Source: an uncultured Clostridia bacterium (GTDB taxonomy: Bacteria > Bacillota > Clostridia > Christensenellales > UBA1242). From it: a stretch of 31,639 nt of DNA. Within the stretch, counting starts at the first letter, position 1. Every line of letters starts with the position of its first letter. The translations under genes and the position numbers were made by a program. The notes under the pieces are model-generated. The model was not told the origin of the DNA and ran no database searches. It saw only the letters and a program-made list of their open reading frames with translations. Below, piece by piece: positions 1 to 6,419 of this stretch. Where the stretch lies: assembly GCA_934778205.1 (NCBI GenBank), contig CAKVOD010000009.1, positions 1 through 31,639 of the forward strand, given 5' to 3'.

Positions 1-26
1 CCATTGTAGCCCCCAACCGCGCAAAT

Positions 27-50
27 TTATATATACTTTAGTATATATAA
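27..50. repeat. A+T-rich palindrome downstream of the 368-aa gene
   Basis: A perfect 10-bp inverted repeat (TTATATATAC / GTATATATAA) with a TTTA loop lies just after the end of the minus-strand gene that stops at 76. It has no clear T-run in either direction, so it is at best a weak terminator. The remaining bases 1-26 hold nothing I recognise. Confidence 0.35.
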
Positions 51-75
51 TAATTTCTCGATAATTATTTTTTAA

Positions 76-1182
76 TTATTCTCGTTCATTTCCAACAGTG
101 TAACCATATGTTATGTTACCACAAACTTCAAGCTGACCACCCATATCTTGTACGTTTGGTATTCGATAGTATGCACAATAACCCATTGAACCACCAAATA
201 TCTCTACCAAACACATAGATGAACCACCGCTAGAGGAAATTTTTATCCAATAAATATCGGCATCTAAATAATAGTAATCCGTTGCATTTTCTCCAAGTGA
301 AGTGTCGGCATAAGTGTAGTATCCGTCTTCATTTGTTGCAATTCTTGTAAAGGTTTTCCCGTTGTATTCATATGCTACTTTATCTAGTCCAGTAAATAAG
401 GTGTATTCGGTTGTTGGGTCACTAATTGTAGACGGCTTTTTTACAATGCCATAACCGTCTTCGTGATTTTTTGGAATACGAATACCCTCTGCAGTTATAA
501 CTATTTCAGTGGCACACATATCCTTATTACTTTCGGCGCCACGTAGTGCATCTTGAAGTAGTGCATCTATGCGTGCAAATTCATTTGTATAGGTATGTCC
601 ACTTTTTTTATGTGCCACACTTGCAAGTTTAGCATTAATGTCATTTATGTTTGATTGCAGTGTCGCAATTGTCGTTTCTATAGTTTTAATTTTGGTTTTC
701 ACTTCACTAATTTGAACTTGTATCGAAGAAATTTGACTAGTTGTCAATTTCCGTTCCATAATTTCAGTATTAAGTTTGTTTTCAATTTCTTGTAGTTTTG
801 CATTTGCATTTTCTATGGCTGTCGCATTTGTAGTTCCATTTGTAGTCAATTCTTCTATTTCTGTTTCAATTACTGTTTTGCTTTCTTGCAGTACAGAAAT
901 ATTATTTTCGCAATTTGTAAGTTTTACTTTCAAATTTGCGAGTTCTTGTTGATAATCTGCAACCTGTGTTTCTAGTTCTTGTTTTTCACTAAGTGAGGTT
1001 GCGAGTTTTGTTTTTGTAGCATCTAATTTTTCACTAAGACTAGCATTTTGATTTTGCATTTGTTTGTATTCGTCTTTTTGCGTGACATCAATTGTCTTGT
1101 CTTTGTACACAGCACCGCCAGCAAAACCAGCGCCAATGCCAACGGCTCCAATCGTTATGCCAGCAAGTATTTGTTTTAACAT
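76..1182 (-). CDS. Membrane-anchored coiled-coil protein, unknown function
   Basis: I do not recognise a family for this 368-aa protein. Residues about 5-25 form a hydrophobic, glycine-rich segment that could be a membrane anchor or signal sequence. Residues about 35-190 are a long stretch rich in Q, E, K, N and T with heptad-like spacing (repeats such as TKLATSLSEKQELE), probably coiled coil. The last 170 residues look like a globular extracytoplasmic domain rich in Y, G and T. The start is ATG with AGGAG about ten bases upstream. It is the last visible gene of the minus-strand operon of the integrated element. Its upstream gap holds a plus-strand small RNA (1258-1329). The plan of an anchor, a coiled coil and an exposed C-terminal domain resembles the 484-aa protein in the same operon, so the two may work together at the cell surface. 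That last point is inference. Confidence 0.7.
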   Translation of the reverse strand: MLKQILAGITIGAVGIGAGFAGGAVYKDKTIDVTQKDEYKQMQNQNASLSEKLDATKTKLATSLSEKQELETQVADYQQELANLKVKLTNCENNISVLQESKTVIETEIEELTTNGTTNATAIENANAKLQEIENKLNTEIMERKLTTSQISSIQVQISEVKTKIKTIETTIATLQSNINDINAKLASVAHKKSGHTYTNEFARIDALLQDALRGAESNKDMCATEIVITAEGIRIPKNHEDGYGIVKKPSTISDPTTEYTLFTGLDKVAYEYNGKTFTRIATNEDGYYTYADTSLGENATDYYYLDADIYWIKISSSGGSSMCLVEIFGGSMGYCAYYRIPNVQDMGGQLEVCGNITYGYTVGNERE

Positions 1183-1222
1183 ATGTTTTTTTCTCCTATT
1201 TTTATTTTTTTGTTATTTTCTA

Positions 1223-1251
1223 TTGACTTTTTTGTTTTTATCGTGTATAAT
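1223..1251 (+). promoter_or_regulatory. Sigma-A promoter for the small RNA at 1258
   Basis: TTGACT at 1223-1228 and TATAAT at 1246-1251 are separated by exactly 17 bases. The expected start, seven bases past the -10 element, is A1258, which is the first paired base of the RNA structure downstream. The promoter points against the surrounding minus-strand genes. Confidence 0.7.
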
Positions 1252-1257
1252 ATTTTT

Positions 1258-1329
1258 AGAATGTTAGGGAGATAAACGATTTTATCGTCGCCCTTAATTG
1301 TTGGGTTGCCAACAAGCATTCTTTTTTTT
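1258..1329 (+). ncRNA. Putative small structured RNA with own terminator
   Basis: From the predicted start A1258 the RNA folds into a closed three-way shape. An outer stem pairs AGAATG (1258-1263) with CATTCT (1317-1322). Inside it, one arm closes with AGGG / CCCT and is capped by ACGAT-TTT-ATCGT. A second hairpin is TTGTTGG / CCAACAA. Eight T residues (1322-1329) directly follow the outer stem, so the 3' end doubles as an intrinsic terminator. Promoter, structure and T-run fit a transcript of about 70 nt antisense to the operon direction, between the 116-aa and 368-aa genes. I know no named family with this structure. It could be a regulatory RNA of the element. The alternative is a chance palindrome serving only as a terminator, but the well-spaced promoter argues against that. 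Confidence 0.6.
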
Positions 1330-1366
1330 ATGTAATCTTAACAGTTTGAATTTTTAGTAATTTTGT

Positions 1367-1391
1367 AACAAGCGCCTAGCGCTTGTTTTTT
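1367..1391. terminator. Hairpin centred on the stop codon of the 116-aa gene
   Basis: AACAAGCGC (1367-1375) pairs with GCGCTTGTT (1379-1387). The three-base loop is the stop codon of the minus-strand gene. The T-run follows on the plus strand, so it could terminate plus-strand transcripts. On the minus strand it is a hairpin without U-tract. Confidence 0.4.
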
Positions 1392-1726
1392 GGTAATTTG
1401 CTAACTCTATCCTTGTCGATGTCAGATAATTTCCAGCCCTCTAACTTTTTGGCGTCAAATAGTTCGACCTTTTGGCGTCCTTGCGCTTTGGATATATACG
1501 CAATGTCGCTATCTTCTTTTAGTCCTTTTTTGCGCTGTATCGCTTTTTTACGCTCGCGCGCTTCAGCGGGTTCAGGGTTATGCACTAACTGCATTTTCGG
1601 GTGCTTTGCGTCATTTTTATGTGTAATGCCACGAAATATGTAGTCACCCAAGTTCTTCCTAGACTTTTGTTTTTGTTGAGGGCTGTAACCCTCAATGTAA
1701 GCGGGATGACCTGTATTTTTATTCAT
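1376..1726 (-). CDS. Small highly basic protein, unknown function
   Basis: This 116-aa protein is rich in K and R throughout, has no hydrophobic segment, and ends in KLPKNKR. I do not recognise a family. Charge and size suggest a cytoplasmic nucleic-acid-binding or nucleoprotein-type role, but that is inference. It lies 23 bases after another very basic gene (1750-2010) and within the minus-strand operon of the element. Its ribosome binding site is weak (GACGAG upstream of ATG 1726), so translation may be coupled to the gene before it. The stop codon is the loop of a 9-bp hairpin. Confidence 0.6.
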   Translation of the reverse strand: MNKNTGHPAYIEGYSPQQKQKSRKNLGDYIFRGITHKNDAKHPKMQLVHNPEPAEARERKKAIQRKKGLKEDSDIAYISKAQGRQKVELFDAKKLEGWKLSDIDKDRVSKLPKNKR

Positions 1727-1749
1727 CCGAAACTCGTCGCGTGGATAGA

Positions 1750-2010
1750 TTACTTCTTTTGTTTTTTTTTCGTGGTTTTCTTTGTACTAGCCTGCGCTAC
1801 TTTCGCGGGGCTAGTCTTTTTCTTTTTTGTTGTGCTGTTGCTTGGTTTTACAGTTTTTGTTTTGGTGCTAACACTTGTTTTGTGTTTAGCGCTAACATTC
1901 TTTTTAGTCCCCACTTTAGCACTTGTTTTTGCCTTTGTAACTGTGCGAGCCTTTGAGGGCTTTGCCCTCGGCTCGATTTTGTTGCTTTTCTTGTTTTTGC
2001 CAAATATCAT
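1750..2010 (-). CDS. Lysine/threonine-rich histone-H1-like protein
   Basis: The 86-aa product is almost entirely K, T, S, A and V, with repeated AKTS, TKTKT and TKKT units and no hydrophobic core. This is the composition of disordered, DNA-compacting tails such as bacterial histone-H1-like proteins. I see no globular domain, so the family cannot be named. GGGAGG lies about 11 bases before ATG 2010. It sits between the 70-aa membrane protein gene (five bases upstream) and the other basic gene, so two strongly basic proteins are made in succession. DNA condensation or packaging within the mobile element is a reasonable guess, not shown. The long hydrophobic plus-strand frames over this region are its antisense shadow. 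Confidence 0.6.
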   Translation of the reverse strand: MIFGKNKKSNKIEPRAKPSKARTVTKAKTSAKVGTKKNVSAKHKTSVSTKTKTVKPSNSTTKKKKTSPAKVAQASTKKTTKKKQKK

Positions 2011-2015
2011 AATTG

Positions 2016-2228
2016 TTAAATCCTCCCAATTTCAATGTCGATTCCGCTATCTTCTAGCGCTTGTTCTGCATCTGTTTTTTCGCTATCACTTGGCGTTGTT
2101 ACAGTGCTGTCGTTCTTGTTGTCAATTTTGTCGTGGACTTTGTCCGAGATTGTACCCCAGCAAGCCCAGTACAAGAACGCAATTGCTACAACGCAAAGAA
2201 ATAGCACAATGCCTTCTAAAACTCTCAT
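2016..2228 (-). CDS. Small single-pass membrane protein
   Basis: The 70-aa protein has one clear membrane segment at about residues 4-24, rich in L, V, I, A and F, followed by a short K/D-rich stretch and an acidic S/T/D/E tail. AAAGGAGG six bases before ATG 2228 is a strong ribosome binding site. It lies 12 bases after the 484-aa gene and five bases before the lysine-rich gene, so it is part of the same operon. Size and topology would suit a small coat or accessory membrane protein of a phage-like element, but no family is recognised and that role is speculative. Confidence 0.65.
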   Translation of the reverse strand: MRVLEGIVLFLCVVAIAFLYWACWGTISDKVHDKIDNKNDSTVTTPSDSEKTDAEQALEDSGIDIEIGRI

Positions 2229-2240
2229 TTTTTACCTCCT

Positions 2241-3695
2241 TTATATTTGATATTCATATTTGACACTATTATCAATTGCTTGGCTAGTAGCGTTTTTAAA
2301 CTGCACTGTAATGCTTGTTTTTGCATTGTTGTTGATAGGTACTGCACCCCAACCAGCCATTGTGTAATAACAGTGAGAATATCCAAAGCCGTCTTCGTCA
2401 ATTTTGTTTATGAACACAAAATATGAGTCTTGCACTTTCGTAAAGTTCAATGCGACAGTGTCGCCATTCGCGAGTGTTATTGTTGGCACATATTTATCAG
2501 CATAATTTGCCGATAGTTTTTGCGCCATTTCGCTTTTTGATATTGATTTTGTCAATTTGCCGTCAACAAATATATTGATGTAGTTTTGGCTTAAATCTTC
2601 GTCGCATTTGTAACAATAGCGGTGGTCAACGTAGACATCCCCAGCGGTTATTGTTTGCTTGATTGCCGTAATGTTGTTGGCACTATCTAGCATAGGTTCA
2701 AATACTATGTTCGAGTGGCGTTTGCCGTCACCTGTAACATCTATAGTTGCATTTATTTTGTTATCATTTAATGCAAAAGTAATCAATGTGTTTTGTTTTC
2801 CATTTTTTCTTGAAATTACATTTTCAATTGTTGTATCACTAATGGTAAACACACCTTCTAACTGAATGCCCGTAACTCCAACATAGTAAACATATTGTCC
2901 GTTTAGCGCATACTCGTATTTTGCAGTCAAAACAATGTCATCGTTCACTATATACCCGTTTGCAATGCTTTCGCCATTAAGTTGCCACTCAGCAAAATTG
3001 TAATATGACTTTGTTGGGGCAACATAGCCTTGAGTATCTAGCACATCGGCTTTTTTGACTTTCTGTGTTTTTAGTACAGTTTCGCCGTCTGTGTATGTAA
3101 CAATTTGGTAATAAGTCAATTTTGCCACAAACGTCGTGTTTTCCGTGATTGTGTAGGTTTCCAAGTCAACTTCTTGTCCGTCTACGAGCCAACCCTCAAA
3201 TGTTATGTGGTCGGTATCTTGTGGCGCTTGTATAGATACTTTGCTTCCGCTCTCATACAACTGCACAAGGTAGACCTCGTCATCATACATAAATGTTGCA
3301 ATCAGTTTGTTCACGTTCTCGTATGCTGATAGCAAACTTTCATAGTACTTGACTTTGTTTTGCAGTTCTTTGACTTTCGCTTGCAGTTCTTCGATTAGTT
3401 TCGCATAATCTTTGTTGTTGTTTTTTAGTATTGTGTTTTCGTCTGTAAGTTCTTTTATGCTTTTGTTTAGCGTCTCGATTTGTGTTTTGTAGTCATTGAT
3501 ACGCTGTTCGTACTTTTCTTTATCTCCAAGCCCTTGCTTGTAGGCTTCGTCTAGTGCGGATTGCGTATATAGTTTTGTACCGTCAAACGAACTTTTTATT
3601 GTATTCCAGTTTGTAATTGACCACACCACCACAAACACAAAGAATGCTAGACAAATGACATTAAAGACGATAAGTCCGATTTTCATTTTGTCCAT
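2241..3695 (-). CDS. Membrane-anchored coiled-coil protein with InlB-like repeats
   Basis: This 484-aa protein has a membrane segment at about residues 5-28 and a coiled coil at about 50-125 (NDYKTQIETLNKSIKELTDE). Two units of the Listeria-Bacteroides/InlB B-repeat type follow, recognisable from FEGWLVDGQEVD with TITENTTFVAKLTY, and FAEWQLNGESIA with IVNDDIVLTAKYEY. Those repeats are small beta folds common in surface proteins of Firmicutes. The C-terminal 220 residues are beta-rich and unrecognised. A Cys pair (CYKC, near 355) could bind metal. The start ATG overlaps the stop TAA of the previous gene by one base, with AGGAGG upstream, so the two are translationally coupled. The role is likely extracytoplasmic: adhesion or surface assembly encoded by the element. 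Confidence 0.75.
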   Translation of the reverse strand: MDKMKIGLIVFNVICLAFFVFVVVWSITNWNTIKSSFDGTKLYTQSALDEAYKQGLGDKEKYEQRINDYKTQIETLNKSIKELTDENTILKNNNKDYAKLIEELQAKVKELQNKVKYYESLLSAYENVNKLIATFMYDDEVYLVQLYESGSKVSIQAPQDTDHITFEGWLVDGQEVDLETYTITENTTFVAKLTYYQIVTYTDGETVLKTQKVKKADVLDTQGYVAPTKSYYNFAEWQLNGESIANGYIVNDDIVLTAKYEYALNGQYVYYVGVTGIQLEGVFTISDTTIENVISRKNGKQNTLITFALNDNKINATIDVTGDGKRHSNIVFEPMLDSANNITAIKQTITAGDVYVDHRYCYKCDEDLSQNYINIFVDGKLTKSISKSEMAQKLSANYADKYVPTITLANGDTVALNFTKVQDSYFVFINKIDEDGFGYSHCYYTMAGWGAVPINNNAKTSITVQFKNATSQAIDNSVKYEYQI

Positions 3696-4336
3696 TAGTC
3701 TGAGCCTCCTATCTCAATTGCTTTTAGTCTGATTCCGTTTTCTTTAAAGTACTTTTCAAAGTACTGTGCTTGCGTTCCATTTTCGACATACATTTTCAAG
3801 TTAGTTTTGTCACTCAAAAACTCAATCGTTATGTACAACGTGCCTTCACATAGCAGGGTGTTGTGTGGGTCATAGAATCGCATCGTCATTGATGTTGATA
3901 TGTATCCCGCTTCGATATTTGCAAGTAAGGTATTTTCATTGAGCGTTACTTTGTATTGCTTTGTAAGCCCGTTAAAGTCATCTACTTTTAATACACTATT
4001 TTCAAAATATCGAATGTCTGTGTTGTCATTGACATTGTCGTAAAACGCTACGCTTGTAGATGTATAATCAAACTCCGTTTGACTAAACATATTGACGTCG
4101 TCAAGCGTTCCATTGACAAAACTTTTCTTTGTTAGTTCTTTGTACAAACCAATTGACGAAAATATGCCAACAACTATGACCACACAGCCTATTGCAATGA
4201 TTAGAAACTTTCTTGTCTCGGGGTATTTGAGCATTATCACTAGACATATCACAATCGCAATTGCTATGACACAATCAAGTATTGTGTTGCCTAGGTCACT
4301 CAAGAAACTAAAACACGCCAGTTGCCCTATATTCAT
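3695..4336 (-). CDS. Two-pass membrane protein, unknown function
   Basis: The 213-aa protein starts with two hydrophobic helices at about residues 13-36 and 43-66, separated by a short KYPETRKF loop. A soluble domain of about 140 residues follows, rich in N, T, Y and F. With two helices, the C-terminal domain should be on the same side of the membrane as the N-terminus. I recognise no family. ATG 4336 overlaps the stop of the 421-aa gene by four bases (ATGA arrangement), with GGAGG upstream. Its own stop overlaps the next start. The three genes from 5598 to 2241 are therefore tightly coupled and probably form one complex. Confidence 0.7.
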   Translation of the reverse strand: MNIGQLACFSFLSDLGNTILDCVIAIAIVICLVIMLKYPETRKFLIIAIGCVVIVVGIFSSIGLYKELTKKSFVNGTLDDVNMFSQTEFDYTSTSVAFYDNVNDNTDIRYFENSVLKVDDFNGLTKQYKVTLNENTLLANIEAGYISTSMTMRFYDPHNTLLCEGTLYITIEFLSDKTNLKMYVENGTQAQYFEKYFKENGIRLKAIEIGGSD

Positions 4337-5598
4337 TCGACCACCTCCACATACTTGCTATTAATAGCGTCATCCGCCATATTAAGCGTAATGTTGCTTG
4401 TGTATTTGAGGGTTGTTAGGTTCGTGTTGTATAGGCATTTGCTGTTTAGTAACAATGTAGCAGGTTTACTGCTTTTGAACTGCACTATATTAATTTTTAG
4501 TCCCTCAAACGCGTTGTAGTCTAACCCCAAAATGTTATACTTGTTATTCAACAAATACTTGCTATCTAAGTCAATAACTACATTAACAATAGAGCGTGGC
4601 ATACTGTTTAGCATTTCTATCTTGTCAAGCGTTAGACCTACAAAATATCCGCCATATGCTTCACTGTACCTGTATGTCAAATCGTCATCAGTGAGATTAT
4701 ATACAACGCGTTCTTGCCAATAATCTGTGTCAATTTCGTTGTATTGTGGGTTGCAGTCAATTATGCCAAACAATGATTGCGAAGCGTTTGTGGCGCCGTT
4801 CTCATCATAGTGGAATTTGATAACTGCAAGATTTTCTATAAAGTCAGCATTTTGTTGCTCAAATCTCTTAGTCTTTGTATTGTATTCTTCTACTGTAAAG
4901 TATTGAGATAGGTTGATTTTAATGTAGTAATCTCCATACCCTCGGCTATTTGTTTTAATGGCTGACATTATGCAGTCAAACACGTCGCCATAATCGAAGT
5001 ACACAATGCTTTTTTCAACGTCCCAAAACAAGAATTTGCCGTACTTTGTGTATTGTCCTGTCAACTTGATTCGATAAGGTTTATCATCTATTTTTATTAT
5101 CATATAGGCGTCACGGTTTAGTACTTTGCCTATGCCTCCAGATTGCCCCTTGAAGCCCATCCACGATATGCCGTTAGTAGTGTCGTAATAGCAAAAGTCT
5201 TGCGCAACAAATGAATTTGCTTCTTTCTTGTTCGCCACTGTCGTGATATACGTGCGGAAATTTCCAAGAAATTGCATACCTGTAGACCAGTATTCATCTT
5301 GTGTCAAGTTGGTGCCTGTGAAGTAGTTGTACTGAACCTCTTGTAATTCTAAGCCGTTTTTCTTACTGTTAGAATAGTAATTCGCGTGTATCAACCAACG
5401 GTCGGCATATTTCGCTTTTTCTTCTTCCGTCAAATCCTCAGCGCTAACAATGTCGAGCGCCACTTGGTCATTGATATTGTTGGTGCCAGTTGTAACACTT
5501 TTGTCAAAATATCTAAAATAGATATAAAAAATAGACACCAAAACAGATAACGCTATCAGCACGCTGAAGCATATTCTTCCTAATGTCTTATACCACAT
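4333..5598 (-). CDS. Single-pass anchored extracytoplasmic protein, unknown
   Basis: The 421-aa protein has an uncleaved-type N-terminal membrane segment at about residues 9-30, then about 390 residues with alternating charged and aromatic residues (many Y, F, N, D), consistent with a beta-rich exposed domain. I cannot assign a family. AAGGAGG four bases before ATG 5598 is a strong ribosome binding site. It is the first large gene of the operon that starts from the repressor-controlled promoter at 5799-5828, after the 36-aa ORF. The last four bases overlap the next gene. Its place suggests it is made when the element is derepressed. Confidence 0.7.
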   Translation of the reverse strand: MWYKTLGRICFSVLIALSVLVSIFYIYFRYFDKSVTTGTNNINDQVALDIVSAEDLTEEEKAKYADRWLIHANYYSNSKKNGLELQEVQYNYFTGTNLTQDEYWSTGMQFLGNFRTYITTVANKKEANSFVAQDFCYYDTTNGISWMGFKGQSGGIGKVLNRDAYMIIKIDDKPYRIKLTGQYTKYGKFLFWDVEKSIVYFDYGDVFDCIMSAIKTNSRGYGDYYIKINLSQYFTVEEYNTKTKRFEQQNADFIENLAVIKFHYDENGATNASQSLFGIIDCNPQYNEIDTDYWQERVVYNLTDDDLTYRYSEAYGGYFVGLTLDKIEMLNSMPRSIVNVVIDLDSKYLLNNKYNILGLDYNAFEGLKINIVQFKSSKPATLLLNSKCLYNTNLTTLKYTSNITLNMADDAINSKYVEVVE

Positions 5599-5649
5599 AT
5601 AACCTCCTTGTTATAGATTTTTGTAATTATGTAATTGTCGTAGTGATTG

Positions 5650-5760
5650 CTAAATGCCCAAAATTGCTTTAGCCCTTGCTTTTCTTGCTTCTTGTCTAGC
5701 AAGTTGTTTTTCTTTGCGGTCTTCCGCCTTACGTATCTCGTACGCCGTCCAAATCTCCAT
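5650..5760 (-). CDS. 36-residue charged small protein
   Basis: ATG 5760 is preceded by AGGAGG at a seven-base distance and opens a 36-codon frame ending in TAG. The product begins MEIWTAYEIR and continues as one amphipathic, K/R/E/A-rich stretch likely to be a single helix. It is the first ORF after the operon promoter. The overlapping frame of 82 codons (5580-5828) has no ribosome binding site, starts upstream of the predicted promoter -35, and overlaps the next gene, so I prefer this one. It could be a small DNA-binding or regulatory peptide, or a leader peptide. Confidence 0.55.
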   Translation of the reverse strand: MEIWTAYEIRKAEDRKEKQLARQEARKARAKAILGI

Positions 5761-5771
5761 TCTTTCCTCCT

Positions 5772-5792
5772 AATCGCATAATTTCTGCGATT
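5772..5792. promoter_or_regulatory. Operator-like inverted repeat 1 (AATCGCA / TGCGATT)
   Basis: Perfect 7-bp arms AATCGCA (5772-5778) and TGCGATT (5786-5792) flank a 7-base centre. The site sits between the -10 box of the minus-strand promoter and the 36-aa gene, where a bound repressor would block transcription. It shares the TCGCA half-site with the second repeat at 5816-5842. Confidence 0.6.
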
Positions 5793-5798
5793 TATTAT

Positions 5799-5828
5799 AT
5801 AATACTCTATTGTATATGCGAATGTCAA
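5799..5828 (-). promoter_or_regulatory. Sigma-A promoter of the membrane-protein operon
   Basis: On the minus strand TTGACA (5828-5823) and TATTAT (5804-5799) are 18 bases apart. The promoter drives the 36-aa gene and the membrane-protein operon below it. The -35 box lies between the arms of operator repeat 2, and operator repeat 1 lies just downstream. Confidence 0.65.
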
Positions 5829-5842
5829 GCATTTTTTCGCAT
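5816..5842. promoter_or_regulatory. Operator-like inverted repeat 2 (ATGCGAA / TTCGCAT)
   Basis: Perfect 7-bp arms ATGCGAA (5816-5822) and TTCGCAT (5836-5842) enclose the -35 hexamer of the operon promoter. The same half-site occurs in repeat 1. The adjacent divergent XRE-family gene is the obvious candidate regulator. Confidence 0.6.
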
Positions 5843-5895
5843 TTTTTATAAAGTTTTAAAAAAAATTTGTTAAAATCTTAAAATGGGAGGTTAAA

Positions 5896-6216
5896 ATGTC
5901 AAATTTCAATCAAAATTTAAAAACAATTAGAAAACAATATGGTTTATCTCAAGTCGAATTGGCTAAAAAATTAAATCTTGCTGATACTAGTATTTCAGCA
6001 TATGAATTATCAAAAAATGAACCTACGATTGATACATTAAAGAATATGTCAAAATTATTTAATATATCAATTGATGAACTTGTCGGGAATGATTTTGAAT
6101 ACTCTTTGAAACCACAAACTCGAGAATTAAGAAGACTTGTTACAATGTTGTCAGATAGTTATACTGTGCAAACATTGTTCTATGTTAAGTCATTATTACA
6201 ATACCAAAATAACTAA
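5896..6216 (+). CDS. XRE-family transcriptional repressor
   Basis: This 106-aa protein has a canonical Cro/C1-type helix-turn-helix at about residues 6-61: LKTIRKQYGLSQVELAKKL, then the recognition helix region TSISAYELSKNEP, and the closing ISIDELVG. The C-terminal 40 residues are a short helical tail, probably for dimerisation. GGGAGG precedes ATG 5896 at a good distance. It is divergent from the membrane-protein operon, and the gap carries two inverted repeats with TCGCA half-sites, one around the -35 and one past the -10 of the operon promoter. This is the layout of a lysogeny-type repressor that silences the element. Operator binding is inferred from position, not shown. Confidence 0.85.
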   Translation: MSNFNQNLKTIRKQYGLSQVELAKKLNLADTSISAYELSKNEPTIDTLKNMSKLFNISIDELVGNDFEYSLKPQTRELRRLVTMLSDSYTVQTLFYVKSLLQYQNN

Positions 6217-6232
6217 AAATAGGAGAGATGAG

Positions 6233-6393
6233 ATGTATATAGACGATGAAATACTGTTTTTTTAAGGAATGGAATACAACAAATTAACGGAATCACAAAT
6301 GCACTAATAGGAAGCATTGACGCAACTATAGTTGCTAATGATTTAAAAAAAATCAAAATAAGCAAAGTAATGGCATTAATGAAAATAAGTTAG
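6233..6393 (+). pseudogene. Small ORF frameshifted at a T7 run, between repressor and integrase
   Basis: AGGAG at 6221-6225 is well placed for ATG 6233, but that frame (MYIDDEILFF) ends at TAA inside a run of seven Ts. One base over, the frame stays open from FLRNGIQQINGITNALIGSI to a TAG ending at 6393. The joined product would be about 53 residues. An extra T, or ribosomal slippage on the run, would restore it. Its place directly upstream of the integrase is typical of excisionase or small regulatory genes of integrative elements, but the sequence is too short to assign. It could be a pseudogene, a frameshifted gene or a sequencing error in a homopolymer. Confidence 0.45.
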
Positions 6394-6419
6394 TAAAAGC
6401 GGAAGCGGAGTTACTAACT

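Noticed and set aside
1..75. Left attachment site of the integrated element
   Set aside because: I found no copy of the tRNA-Lys 3' end here. The left boundary must lie outside the window.
1601..2263. Plus-strand frame of 220 codons rich in F, L and V
   Set aside because: It is the antisense of the lysine-rich gene and its neighbours. The minus-strand genes have good ribosome binding sites.
5580..5828. 82-codon frame overlapping the 36-aa ORF
   Set aside because: No ribosome binding site. It would start upstream of the operon promoter and overlaps the next gene, while the 36-aa frame has AGGAGG.
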